In this document: positions 40,085-48,676 of the stretch, piece after piece
Layout of the letters: each line of letters opens with the position of its first letter
Position numbering within the stretch: position 1 is the first letter of the stretch
Assembly (NCBI RefSeq): GCF_040720935.1
Contig: NZ_JBFDAE010000004.1
Coordinates: 186,001 to 250,000, forward strand
DNA length: 64,000 nucleotides
Source of the DNA: Jejuia sp040720935
GTDB lineage: Bacteria > Bacteroidota > Bacteroidia > Flavobacteriales > Flavobacteriaceae
Direction: 5' to 3'
Notes under the pieces: generated by a model
What the model saw: only the letters and a program-made list of their open reading frames with translations
Told to the model about the DNA's origin: nothing
The model's database searches: none
Made by a program: the position numbers and the translations under genes

Positions 40085-41773
40085 TTATTCTAATTTTTGA
40101 GTAATATATTTTAGTATGGTCACTATCCTTCTAGCATTTTCAATATCTGTAGCCTGAACAGCAATTTTATAGGCATAACTTTTTATGCTCCCATCTTGAT
40201 AGGTTTTTATTATTTTTTCAAGATGTTTGGTATTTAATTCTACCAGAACTTCTTTGCCAGATGTAACTATAGCTATGTTTTTAGAGTTGATATCGGCAAG
40301 CCCAAATTCATAAATGGTTTCCTTGCTACTTTTTAAGTTAGAGAATACCGATGTTATTTTAACGACATAAGGCGAAGTACTGACAACCTCTAAAGATTGA
40401 TCGTAATTATTGTCTCCAATTTTAACCAGCGTTATTTCTTTTTGTAAGGCTTCCAAAGCATTTGCAATAGAACTGAAATTGGTTTTTGGTGTTGCGTCTT
40501 CACAGTTTTTTATAATATTTTGCAATGCTTCTTTGGTAATCATTGCTTCCTCAATACTATTCACATAAATTTTAAAGGAATTGGTGTAGTTCTGAAGTTC
40601 GTTGTTTTCTAAAAAACGGATGAATTTAGCTTGCTTTCTCGTATTTATTTCAACATATAATTGGTTTTTACTAGAGTTGTAATCAATATTGTCCAGGTTA
40701 ATATCGCTAAAATTAAAGCTGTACACGTTTTCAACCGTCTCCTTTAAATTGGCTTCCTTGACGGTTATTTTGCTTACACAATAACCTTTTATATGTTGCG
40801 TATAGGTTTGCTCGTTGGTAACTACGTTTTGTATTGCGGTATTGATGTATTTGTAAGCGCTTGGTGTAGAAGCGGTATTGGGCTTCGCTTTTAAAAAAGC
40901 TTTTTCAGCAAGAGGAATTGCGGCTTTAAGCACTTTATAAGTGTCTTTTGCATTTTCTATACTGCTATTATAAAACCGTATTTTATTAGTGTAATTTTGT
41001 TGCTCTCCATCCTTAAATTCTTTAATCGCTTTTATGTTTCGTCTGTTACTGGCTTCAATATAAAATTCATCACTATTTATTTTAAAGGTTAGACTGTTGG
41101 GATTTAAGGTGGCAAGATTGAACTCGTAGTCGTAGGTTGTGGTTTTGCTCTTGGAATTTATAGTTGTGGACAATTTTAAATGCCCATTGTTTAATTTACC
41201 TGTTTCAATTTTTTGAATAAATTGCGTTTTAGGAGTCTCTACATCTTGAATGTTTTTTTGAAGCCAATCTATATGGTCGCTATATGTGGTTAGCGCAAGT
41301 TTGTTTTTTTCGAGAGTTTCGTTAACTGGTATTACATTTTTAATGGCATCCACTAAAACTCTTCCATTTTCTATATTTTTTGCATAAAGTGAAAGGTTAT
41401 CTGTGTAAGTAACTTTTTCTCCGTTATTACTTGTTTCTTTTATTAATTTTTGTTTTCCTTTAATTAATAATTGAATTAAAATAACGTCTTTTTTCGTGAT
41501 GGTTCTAACGGTGTTGATATCAATATCTGCAAAACTGAAATTATATACGGTTTCTTCGCTTTTACCTTTTGTGTCAACCTCAGTTAATCTATAATCAATA
41601 TAATTTGTAGTGGTAAGTTTTAAGTCTTGCGAATACTCCAGTTTTGAAGCTTCAACTGTTTCAAGAGAACTACTAATGGTGTTAATATAGTTATCAAGAT
41701 TTTGCCCATGTGCTACAATGTTTGAAAGCAATAGGAATAAGATGAGAATGTATAATGGTTTTAGTCGTATCAT
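40085..41773 (-). CDS. Exported protein with four tandem ~130-residue repeats
   Basis: 562 residues from ATG at 41773 (MIRLKPLYILILFLLLSNIVAHGQ, signal peptide); the 15 preceding codons are doubtful. Four units (about residues 26-155, 160-290, 300-425, 430-562) share the pattern Y-F-x-x-x-D-I-(D/N)-x-(K/N)-x-(I/V), then K-(I/L)-I-K-x-x-x-(D/N)-G-x-x-x-Y-(T/A)-x-K/N-I, then (S)-IENA-x-x-(V/L)-x-x-(L/I)-K. It is not a family I recognise. The internal duplication suggests ligand binding or scaffolding at the envelope. Confidence 0.75.
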   Translation of the reverse strand: MIRLKPLYILILFLLLSNIVAHGQNLDNYINTISSSLETVEASKLEYSQDLKLTTTNYIDYRLTEVDTKGKSEETVYNFSFADIDINTVRTITKKDVILIQLLIKGKQKLIKETSNNGEKVTYTDNLSLYAKNIENGRVLVDAIKNVIPVNETLEKNKLALTTYSDHIDWLQKNIQDVETPKTQFIQKIETGKLNNGHLKLSTTINSKSKTTTYDYEFNLATLNPNSLTFKINSDEFYIEASNRRNIKAIKEFKDGEQQNYTNKIRFYNSSIENAKDTYKVLKAAIPLAEKAFLKAKPNTASTPSAYKYINTAIQNVVTNEQTYTQHIKGYCVSKITVKEANLKETVENVYSFNFSDINLDNIDYNSSKNQLYVEINTRKQAKFIRFLENNELQNYTNSFKIYVNSIEEAMITKEALQNIIKNCEDATPKTNFSSIANALEALQKEITLVKIGDNNYDQSLEVVSTSPYVVKITSVFSNLKSSKETIYEFGLADINSKNIAIVTSGKEVLVELNTKHLEKIIKTYQDGSIKSYAYKIAVQATDIENARRIVTILKYITQKLE

Positions 41774-41881
41774 ACTATTTGATATTTGGAATTTTTGGAA
41801 AAAAGATGCAAGACTCAATACTTCTTTAAGCTTGCATCTTTAAATAGAAAACAGAGCTATCTTAAGGCTCAACTACAAAAA

Positions 41882-42397
41882 TTAAAAGTAATAATGGATA
41901 CCACCACCACCATTAAACCCTCCAATGGAGCCTACGCCATCAAAGGAAACATTGGTATAGCCTAATTCAAAAGAGAAAGCTAATCCATCAACAAAATCAT
42001 TAAAAGACCATTCTACACCACCACCAGCTCCAATAGCTATGGAATTTTGACTCTCAGAGCCAAATGCTCCAAAATCATATTTATAAGTCCAGTATCCCAG
42101 TTGGCCATATAAATAAGGTTGGTAGCTTGCAAAGCTCACATCTCCTTCTTCAAAATTATAAGCATATCTTCCTGTGAATGAAAAGCTACTCTGACCTGAA
42201 AAACTATAGCCATAATTTGCAGATCCTACAATGATTTGCCCAGTGTGTTTCTCGGTAAAATTATATTTAAGCGAAGCACCATAATTTAAGGAAGTCCAAG
42301 CTAAACCCGCTCCAAAAGAACCTGCTTCAGTCATTTGTGCTTGTGCTGTAAATTGTCCCGCAATGGCAATAAGAAAGATAAAAATTGATTTTTTCAT
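41882..42397 (-). CDS. Outer-membrane beta-barrel protein
   Basis: 171 residues, signal peptide MKKSIFIFLIAIAGQFTAQAQ. Strands such as SLKYNFTEKHTGQIIVGSANYGY and YQPYLYGQLGYWTYKYDFGAFG, and final GGGIHYYF with C-terminal phenylalanine, are of the OmpA/OmpW-type eight-strand barrel. Glycine-rich near the end. Function unknown. Confidence 0.82.
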   Translation of the reverse strand: MKKSIFIFLIAIAGQFTAQAQMTEAGSFGAGLAWTSLNYGASLKYNFTEKHTGQIIVGSANYGYSFSGQSSFSFTGRYAYNFEEGDVSFASYQPYLYGQLGYWTYKYDFGAFGSESQNSIAIGAGGGVEWSFNDFVDGLAFSFELGYTNVSFDGVGSIGGFNGGGGIHYYF

Positions 42398-42524
42398 GGT
42401 TGAATATTTAAGATTAGTGTATTAAAATGTTTAGCGTGGGTAAAAAGAGGTTTTGAAGAAAATAATTCCAAAACGCCGAAAGAAAATTTATGATAGACTA
42501 ATATCATCTTTATTGTTATTTAAG

Positions 42525-42835
42525 AGTTAATAGCAATTGTTACAATAACTTTGGCAGGTAATTTAAAAAGGAAGATTTTGGGACGGGTTTTGTTATTCAA
42601 TATTACGGGATATGGTTTAGGACTGCAATCCGTAAATTCCCGTATTTTGTTTCATACAAAGTATTTTTTGTCTAAAATTTTTTACTTTGGTAGATGTAAA
42701 TTCATTTTTCATGCAGAAACCTCTTTTTATTGTATTCATCTTTTTAAATTTTTTGGCTGGTACAAAGTCAAAATATGAAGCACAAAAAGGATAGTATAAC
42801 ATTCATGAAAAAAGGGGATAATTTGAAAAATAAAA
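42525..42835 (+). pseudogene. Truncated duplicate of the 48.5 kb histidine kinase promoter and 5' end
   Basis: The stretch matches 48364-48676 over about 310 bases, with near-identity from 42595 to 42775. It holds the same promoter region and start, ATG at 42711 (MQKPLFIVFIFLNF), but a one-base difference shifts the frame and a stop follows after 27 codons. The rest of the kinase is absent. It is therefore a dead copy left by a segmental duplication. Confidence 0.85.
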
Positions 42836-42967
42836 ATAAAATCGAAGCTTTTTGACAATAAACATCCAGATAAGATAAAAAGGAGGAACAGGAAATTTAA
42901 TCTTGTTTTCATTGTTTTTGATTCTAAAGAATCAACTAATAGCCAATATTAAATTTTGTTTTAGTAA

Positions 42968-43939
42968 TTAAAAACTAGTTGAGTAAACTACATCTTTAAA
43001 GACACCATCAGTAATTGAATAAATTTTATTGTTGCCATTGTCAAATGATGTAAAATTAAACTCCAATGATATTGTTTTATTTACTTTGTCGATTGAAGTG
43101 ATTTTTACATATATTGAACCATCGCCATAATCTGTATCAGTAATAACTTCTTCACTTCCATCAACAAATTGGTATTGACCAAGTAGAAAATCACCTAGAC
43201 TTTGATTGATAGAATTCCATTCATAACCTGTATTAATTGTATTAAGAAAGCCGCCTTCTGTACGTAGAGACAACGAAACCATTTGAGAATTATTTGTGTT
43301 GTTTATATCGGAAAACCCTGAAATAATTAATGTATTTGAGCTGTTGAATAAAAATGCAACAACCTATTCTGAGCCTCCTTGCTTATTCTCCGCTGAAAAT
43401 TGCGCTCCATTTATTTTGCAACTTATAGAACCGGAACCACCAGAAAAAGAAATGTCACTTCTTATGACACTAATGCAGGTATTAGAAACATTGCTTACTA
43501 AGCCACTATCGCATAAACACAAGTATTCACACAAAACTCACCATTATGTTTTCAGGAATACCGATTGGTAATTGTAAATTTCCTGAGCTATTAAATGCAG
43601 TATTAATTGGGACTGTAAAAAAGTCTGAAGCACCTTCAACCTGAATATAAATCCAGCTAAATTTGAATTAGCATTCGAATACGAGAAAGACAAAGGTATG
43701 GTTGTACCATTAGAAGTATTCAAGGAACTAGTTAGGCTGGAAAAAGTTGGGGCATTGTTTTCAGATGATGGACTTAAAGGATTACCGTTGTTTGCTATGC
43801 TTCCATTAGGGAATACTAAAACTTGGCTTATTGCGTTTGCATCTGAAGGGCTAATTAAGTGGTCGGTAGAAGTATCATCGCCATTACTACAATTGGTTAA
43901 GAACAGTATTAAAACTGTTAAGAATAAAATTTTTTTCAT
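42968..43939 (-). pseudogene. Decayed DUF6252-like lipoprotein gene
   Basis: The start (ATG at 43939, MKKILFLTVLILFLTNCSNG) and the end (YVKITSIDKVNKTISLEFNFTSF...YSITDGVFKDVVY) are those of a lipoprotein with the DUF6252-like ending. Between them the frame is broken: after NSNLAG it shifts (continuing as WIYIQVEGASDFFTVPINTAF), shifts again near 43528, and meets an in-frame TAG at about 43362 after SISCKINGAQFSAENKQGGSE. Two indels plus a stop argue for real decay, although sequencing error is not fully excluded. Confidence 0.8.
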
Positions 43940-43986
43940 AATTGTTTGAATTTATCGATAATAGCTATTGGTTTTATAGGGGGAGT

Positions 43987-44120
43987 TTAATACTGGCCTC
44001 TAGCATTATAACTAGTACCTTCTGGTCGGTTTTATCATATGCCATGACTACATCTCTAGTAGCATGTATCGTGTCTATTTTGATCCCTAGTTTTACACCC
44101 GTAATTTCAATGTTTACGTC
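43987..44120 (-). pseudogene. C-terminal remnant of a paralogue of the 44583 gene
   Basis: Read on the minus strand the remnant gives DVNIEITGVKLGIKIDTIHATRDVVMAYDKTDQ and, after a one-base shift, GTSYNARGQY-stop. This parallels the end of the 310-residue protein at 44583 (LEVKADTIQAARDVGMAYGKNQPESVTYNIRGWY). Only the last ~45 codons remain. It is further evidence that the locus was duplicated and then eroded. Confidence 0.75.
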
Positions 44121-44530
44121 TTGCTTATTGAACCAGAAGCACCTAGCGTTCCTTTTTCATTGGAGGCATTAGGAAAATAGTATTTATAATCCATTGTGCT
44201 ATCTGAGGTAACTGTAAGTTCTATAAAGCCTTGGTCTGCACAAATAGAATTGTATGTGATGGTCTCACGAAATAATAACTGAGAGCTAGTTTCGCTTATA
44301 AGAGTTAAATAACCTCCGCATTCAAGCGAGGGGTATTCTATAAGCTGCTCATTACTGTTTAACGTTATTTTTATAGTCCAGGTTAGCCCTGGCTGTGTTC
44401 CTGTTCCTTCCCAAATTCCTAATTTACTAGTTAGTTGTTTTGTCTCATCTGAACTATCCGATGAATTACTGTCAGAACTACAATTATAGATTAACGTTAT
44501 TGAGAATAAAACTAAAAGTATTTTTTTCAT
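44114..44530 (-). CDS. Small lipoprotein, beta-rich
   Basis: 138 residues. Lipobox NCSS after MKKILLVLFSITLIY, then a Ser/Asp-rich linker. The mature domain IWEGTGTQPGLTWTIKITL..., YPSLECGGYLTLISE..., FRETITYNSICADQGFIELTV, MDYKYYFPN has the spacing of a small beta-barrel with a Cys pair (YPSLECGG / ICADQG) seen in other bacterial proteins of unknown function. Overlaps the preceding remnant by a few bases. Confidence 0.7.
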   Translation of the reverse strand: MKKILLVLFSITLIYNCSSDSNSSDSSDETKQLTSKLGIWEGTGTQPGLTWTIKITLNSNEQLIEYPSLECGGYLTLISETSSQLLFRETITYNSICADQGFIELTVTSDSTMDYKYYFPNASNEKGTLGASGSISKT

Positions 44531-44582
44531 GATTTTAAATATTTAAAGATTAACCGTTTTTTTTTTTAGATAACTTAAAACC

Positions 44583-45515
44583 TTAATACCAGCCTCTGAT
44601 ATTATAGGTAACACTTTCGGGTTGGTTTTTGCCATAGGCCATACCCACATCCCTTGCTGCCTGTATAGTATCTGCCTTGACCTCCAGCACCTTTAGGGCA
44701 TAGTTCCAGTTTCTGTCGCCCAAGTCCTTGGCGCGGGCGGCTATTTTGGCATAAAGTGTCTTTACTTGCGGAAAACAGGAGGCCGTTGGCTCTATCGAGG
44801 ATAATAAAAGACCTGCTTCGTTAGCAGCATTGATGTCCTGATTGGCCGCCCAAATAGCGGAGGCCTCGTTCAGTTTTACCTTGCAGTCTCTATCAATGGT
44901 CTTGGTGTAAAGGGGCTTGATTATGGACTTTACCTTATCATAACAGTCGCTTGCTTCGGGAACGCTGGCGAGTGTAAACAAGGCATCCTCAAAATTATTC
45001 TGTGCCTCAAAGGTTTGGGCTTTTTTTATCATGAGCCCACAATTGTTATTATAGAATTCAATAATTTTTTGCTTTCCGTTCGTGATAAAGCGCTTTATGT
45101 CTGGGTTCTTTGGGTTTACCCGTTTCAGGGCCGCCATGTAGGCCTTGTTCTCGTTGGTGCCAACACCTTTTAATGAAATTGATTTACTAGAGAACAGATT
45201 TCCAGCGATGCCATCGCCTATATATAAGGTTAGGTCTATGTTCAGAACTACCATTGGAGGGGCTGTTCCTGTAATGTTTTTGGTCAGCACCGTAATGTTA
45301 GGTGTTATGATAAAACGTGAATTGTACACATTGTCGCTAATGCCGTTTTCAGTAATAATACGTTCCAACTTATTTTTGAGCATGTTTTTGGCATGCGCAG
45401 GGACACCTTCCGATTGTTCTGGGATATAGGCCCCTAGCGTAATGCCGTTATCGTTTTCTTGTCCCAATAATGTTAGTGAGACTAAAAACATGATACAGTA
45501 TATTATTTTCTTCAT
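44583..45515 (-). CDS. Exported protein of the DUF6175 operon (310 aa)
   Basis: 310 residues, signal peptide MKKIIYCIMFLVSLTLLGQ. First half: ITLGAYIPEQ..., FIITPNITVLTK, MVVLNIDLTLYIGDGIAGNLFSSKSISLKGVGTNENKAYMAAL, resembling the LPP20/CsgG-type nucleotide-free alpha/beta domains. Second half: helical, with cysteines (ASDCYDK, DRDCKVKLNE, ASCFPQV) and TPR-like spacing. Last gene of a four-gene minus-strand run from 48347. Base composition is richer in GC than the pseudogene region beside it. Function unknown. Confidence 0.75.
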   Translation of the reverse strand: MKKIIYCIMFLVSLTLLGQENDNGITLGAYIPEQSEGVPAHAKNMLKNKLERIITENGISDNVYNSRFIITPNITVLTKNITGTAPPMVVLNIDLTLYIGDGIAGNLFSSKSISLKGVGTNENKAYMAALKRVNPKNPDIKRFITNGKQKIIEFYNNNCGLMIKKAQTFEAQNNFEDALFTLASVPEASDCYDKVKSIIKPLYTKTIDRDCKVKLNEASAIWAANQDINAANEAGLLLSSIEPTASCFPQVKTLYAKIAARAKDLGDRNWNYALKVLEVKADTIQAARDVGMAYGKNQPESVTYNIRGWY

Positions 45516-45534
45516 TATAAGTTTTTTTAATAAT

Positions 45535-46491
45535 TTATTTGCCTCCCAAAATTATGGTGGCTCTTCCAAGGCCTTTCATTACGAGTTTGTTGGGGATATT
45601 ATATGGTGCATTTTTCAGGAACTTGCTCAACGCGCTGGTATACCGTCGAGCATCAATAGCTCTATTTTTTTCACTGTAAAGCGGAATTCTTACCTGCTCA
45701 AAAAGTGCCATATTTTCAGTCATATCTGTAGTGCTGAATCTTCCTTTCACGGTGTTGTCCGCCAACCAATCTTCAATGATAAACCCTAACTCTTCTCCGT
45801 CATACTCAGTTTCCAGATCGCCGTCCCAATCGTCCCATTTCTGGATGCGGACAATGATCTCCCTGCCGTTCTCGAACATATCGTCAAAATGTAGCTGTAG
45901 TGATTCGGTAAAATTGTCCATGTGCGCCAAAACCGCTTCAGAAAGCAAAACCGGTAAATCAGCAGAAAAAGAAGGATCTCCAGTACCCACTGCTGTAGCC
46001 ACCTGTTTGTCAGTATAGGCATCCAGTCCCTGGAGGTTAAATGTTATAGATTTTTTTGGACCTGTTTTATTAATAGTCCAAGTGAGCTGTAATATAATAT
46101 CTGCTTTTGCTACCTTTTTAAAAGCGTCAATGGGGCTTTCGCTTATGCTGCTCCCAGAAGATTTTGAAGTTCTGAGGTTGTCTTCGGCCATATTGGAGTT
46201 CAGCGTTTTTATAACAGATTCCATATTCTTTAGGGGAAACTCTCTTTCGGCCATCATGCCGTTGATGTGACTTATTACCTGGAGCACTTCGGCGTTTTCC
46301 TGAAAAGCCCTTTTGTAATCTGGGATTTTTACTGATGTGCCTTGATCATCAAAAGTCATCGTATAGCCGTTTTTAACACACCATACATCACTTGGAACTA
46401 CCATTAAGGTTGGTTTTTTAGCCTGACAAAAAACAGAACTGCTACTTATTACAAAACAGAGCGCAATTAAAAGTTGATATTGTTTTTTCAT
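45535..46491 (-). CDS. DUF6175-like exported protein
   Basis: 318 residues, signal peptide MKKQYQLLIALCFVISSSSVFCQ. KKPTLMVVPSDVWCVKNGY, FPLKNMESVIKTLN, ISESPIDAFKKVAKADIILQLTWTINKTGPKKSITFNLQGLDAYTDKQVATAVGTG match the DUF6175 family as I remember it. The alternation resembles TolB/CsgG-like N-domains, which suggests a periplasmic assembly component. Same operon as its neighbours. Confidence 0.75.
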   Translation of the reverse strand: MKKQYQLLIALCFVISSSSVFCQAKKPTLMVVPSDVWCVKNGYTMTFDDQGTSVKIPDYKRAFQENAEVLQVISHINGMMAEREFPLKNMESVIKTLNSNMAEDNLRTSKSSGSSISESPIDAFKKVAKADIILQLTWTINKTGPKKSITFNLQGLDAYTDKQVATAVGTGDPSFSADLPVLLSEAVLAHMDNFTESLQLHFDDMFENGREIIVRIQKWDDWDGDLETEYDGEELGFIIEDWLADNTVKGRFSTTDMTENMALFEQVRIPLYSEKNRAIDARRYTSALSKFLKNAPYNIPNKLVMKGLGRATIILGGK

Positions 46492-46508
46492 AGTATGATG
46501 TTTTAAAA

Positions 46509-47030
46509 TTAAAATCCAGAGGATAAACTTCTAATGATGCCTTCGGTTTCAAGGCGTTTTCTCAATTGATCAAATTTAATGTTGACAATAACCCCAATTT
46601 TATATTCACGTTTGCTTACCTTTAAACGGTCTCCGGCAGCAATACTGCCATCGGTCGCAGCCGATACATATTTTAAATATTCACCACCGTCAGCAAAAAA
46701 CGCATCAAAAAAGTCTTTGTACTTTGTTTCGGTTTCAGCAGATTTTACCAAAGGCTTTTGTGAAGTACACCCTTGACTACCACCGGCATATCCCTTAAAA
46801 ACAATACCGTGGACCGCATTTTTCATGCCTCTGGAAATGGCGTGCTTTGGGTTTTTGGAATAAGACCACACCTTAACAAGCTTTGAACCTTGTTTGGCAA
46901 TGCCCTCGCACTCGAGGTCATAGCGCCATATTTTTGTGTCTTTGTTAGCCTTATTTTTTTTCCATTGGGCATTTACGTGGGTTCCCATAAAGAGAACTGA
47001 TGCCAATACTAAAAGGGCTTTTAATTTCAT
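46509..47030 (-). CDS. Exported hypothetical protein of the DUF6175 operon (173 aa)
   Basis: 173 residues, signal peptide MKLKALLVLASVLFMGTHVNAQ. YDLECEGIAKQGSKLVKVWSYSKNPKHAISRGMKNAVHGIVFKGYAG has the LPP20-like pattern (xAxxRxxxxAVHxxxFxG), then a CxxQKPL segment and FDQLRKRLETEGI. Unknown function; operon position between the 434-residue protein and DUF6175. Confidence 0.72.
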   Translation of the reverse strand: MKLKALLVLASVLFMGTHVNAQWKKNKANKDTKIWRYDLECEGIAKQGSKLVKVWSYSKNPKHAISRGMKNAVHGIVFKGYAGGSQGCTSQKPLVKSAETETKYKDFFDAFFADGGEYLKYVSAATDGSIAAGDRLKVSKREYKIGVIVNIKFDQLRKRLETEGIIRSLSSGF

Positions 47031-47042
47031 AGTTGTTGTTAT

Positions 47043-48347
47043 TTAATTGATTTGTCTGATTAGCATTCCTGCAAAGTATTTTTTCTTGCCCCCGCTAAAG
47101 GTTGTGTATGTAATGGGCGATGGGTTGTCTTCGTCGGCGTTATATCTATTGTCCCAAATAAGGTCTTTTTCCACCTTAATAACCCCTAATCTTTTATATT
47201 CTACAATGCCATTTTCGTTCAGCATTTGCTCTAGCACTTCATATTTATCTCCTTTTTCCACTCCTTCCTTTAGGCCAATTTTTGCAGCTAAGGGCTCCGT
47301 GCTTATAAGTGGCGTTTTTGTTCTAAAAACCTCATGTTCGCGTTGTAATTTTGCTATTACATTATCTATGGCCTTAATGGTAGCGTTTCCAATAAGTTCT
47401 TCGTTTGTTTTGGTGGTCAATGATGTGCTTTGTAAATCTGCCCAAGAGGTTTCCGTTCCGATATATTCCAGTTTAAAAACATCGGTTTCGTCAAATGCCT
47501 TTTTCTTTTCTTCATCTATATCCCCATCTTCGGTCCAAAAAACATTATAAAATATGGAAGCAACTTCCTCGTTCCAGACCAGTTTGTAAAGGTGGGCTCT
47601 TGTTTTAATAATGTATCCTTTGCCTAAAATACCCACGCCTTCAGACGTAGCGTCGGAAATATGAGCCACATCGCTGTTGCCGTAATGTGAGGCAGCACTT
47701 GAGACAGAAGCGAGAATGCCTTTGGTTGTTTTGGCGACTTCCTCCTTGTTGGTATATTTAAAGTCATTAACAATAACAAAAGTGTTTTTTATCAAAGCTT
47801 CACCAGCATCGGCCAACATTGCAGAACCACGTTCAGTATTGTTCGCTATTTTAACATCTAAATCCGTTGCGTTGTAAAACCCTCGTTCTGCTATCAAATC
47901 CATATTAAACCCACCAGATTCACTTCGGTTGAACCATTTGGCAACCATGGATTTTGCACTATTGTTTTGGTTTAAATAATTTAAAACTGCGAGATGTTGA
48001 AATTCTTTTTCTTCCTTATTGCCGCCTAAGTTTAAATCATTCGAAATTTTGGACATAAAACTTTTTTTCTTGGGGGTTTCCGTTTGTGGTGTATAACTTA
48101 AGAGAGTATCGGTTTTCGGAATCATCCTAAGGGCGACCATATGATTGTTGAACTTATCTATTAAAGGAGCGTTTATAAAAATATCCTGAATGGCGGCACT
48201 GTGTTCCCGGGTGTCATCGGCTATCATCACTGTATGGAGAGAGCTTCTTTTGTAGTTAATATCCATAGTGGTTTCTTGACTGTTTGAAGTCCAAACAGTG
48301 AAAATTAACAATAGCAATACATAAGTTGATTTCACTAAATCATTCAT
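47043..48347 (-). CDS. Exported hypothetical protein, first gene of the DUF6175 operon
   Basis: 434 residues with N-terminal signal LVKSTYVLLLLIFTVWTSNSQ. No family recognised. The central part (VGILGKGYIIKTRAHLYKLVWNEEVASIFYNVFW) looks like repeated beta-hairpins; the C-terminal part (KIGLKEGVEKGDKYEVLEQMLNENGIVEYKRLGVIKVEKDLIWDN) has an SH3-like beta pattern with a KGDKYEVLE core. It is divergent from the histidine kinase gene at 48548, 200 bases away, which suggests it is a target of that two-component system. Confidence 0.72.
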   Translation of the reverse strand: MNDLVKSTYVLLLLIFTVWTSNSQETTMDINYKRSSLHTVMIADDTREHSAAIQDIFINAPLIDKFNNHMVALRMIPKTDTLLSYTPQTETPKKKSFMSKISNDLNLGGNKEEKEFQHLAVLNYLNQNNSAKSMVAKWFNRSESGGFNMDLIAERGFYNATDLDVKIANNTERGSAMLADAGEALIKNTFVIVNDFKYTNKEEVAKTTKGILASVSSAASHYGNSDVAHISDATSEGVGILGKGYIIKTRAHLYKLVWNEEVASIFYNVFWTEDGDIDEEKKKAFDETDVFKLEYIGTETSWADLQSTSLTTKTNEELIGNATIKAIDNVIAKLQREHEVFRTKTPLISTEPLAAKIGLKEGVEKGDKYEVLEQMLNENGIVEYKRLGVIKVEKDLIWDNRYNADEDNPSPITYTTFSGGKKKYFAGMLIRQIN

Positions 48348-48363
48348 TTCAAGAGTTTATATT

Positions 48364-48676
48364 GATTAATAGCAATAACTACTTATAACTTTCGGAAAGC
48401 ATAACGGGAAGATTTTAGGGTTGGTTTTGTTATTCAATATTACGGGATATGGTTTAGGACTGCAATCCGTAAATTCCCGTATTTTGTTTCATACAAAGTG
48501 TTTTTTGTCTAAAATTTTTTACTTTGGTAGATGTAAATTCATTTTTCATGCAGAAACCTCTTTTTGTTGTATTCATCTTTTTAAATTTTTGGCTTGTACA
48601 AAGTCAAAATATCAACCACAAAAATGACAGCATATACATTGATGCATTAATTAAAAAAGGGGATAGTTTAAAAAAA
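48364..48676 (+). repeat. Intact copy of the duplicated promoter segment
   Basis: Direct repeat partner of 42525-42835. It covers the divergent promoter region of the exported operon and the kinase, and the kinase signal peptide codons. Confidence 0.85.

Noticed and set aside
42551..42778. 75-codon frame starting at 42551 and the similar one at 48421
   Set aside because: They run across the duplicated kinase promoter in a frame that is not the kinase's; their similarity comes from the duplicated DNA.
47047..47550. 167-codon plus-strand frame opposite the 434-residue exported protein
   Set aside because: Low-complexity serine/phenylalanine-rich antisense of a clear gene.
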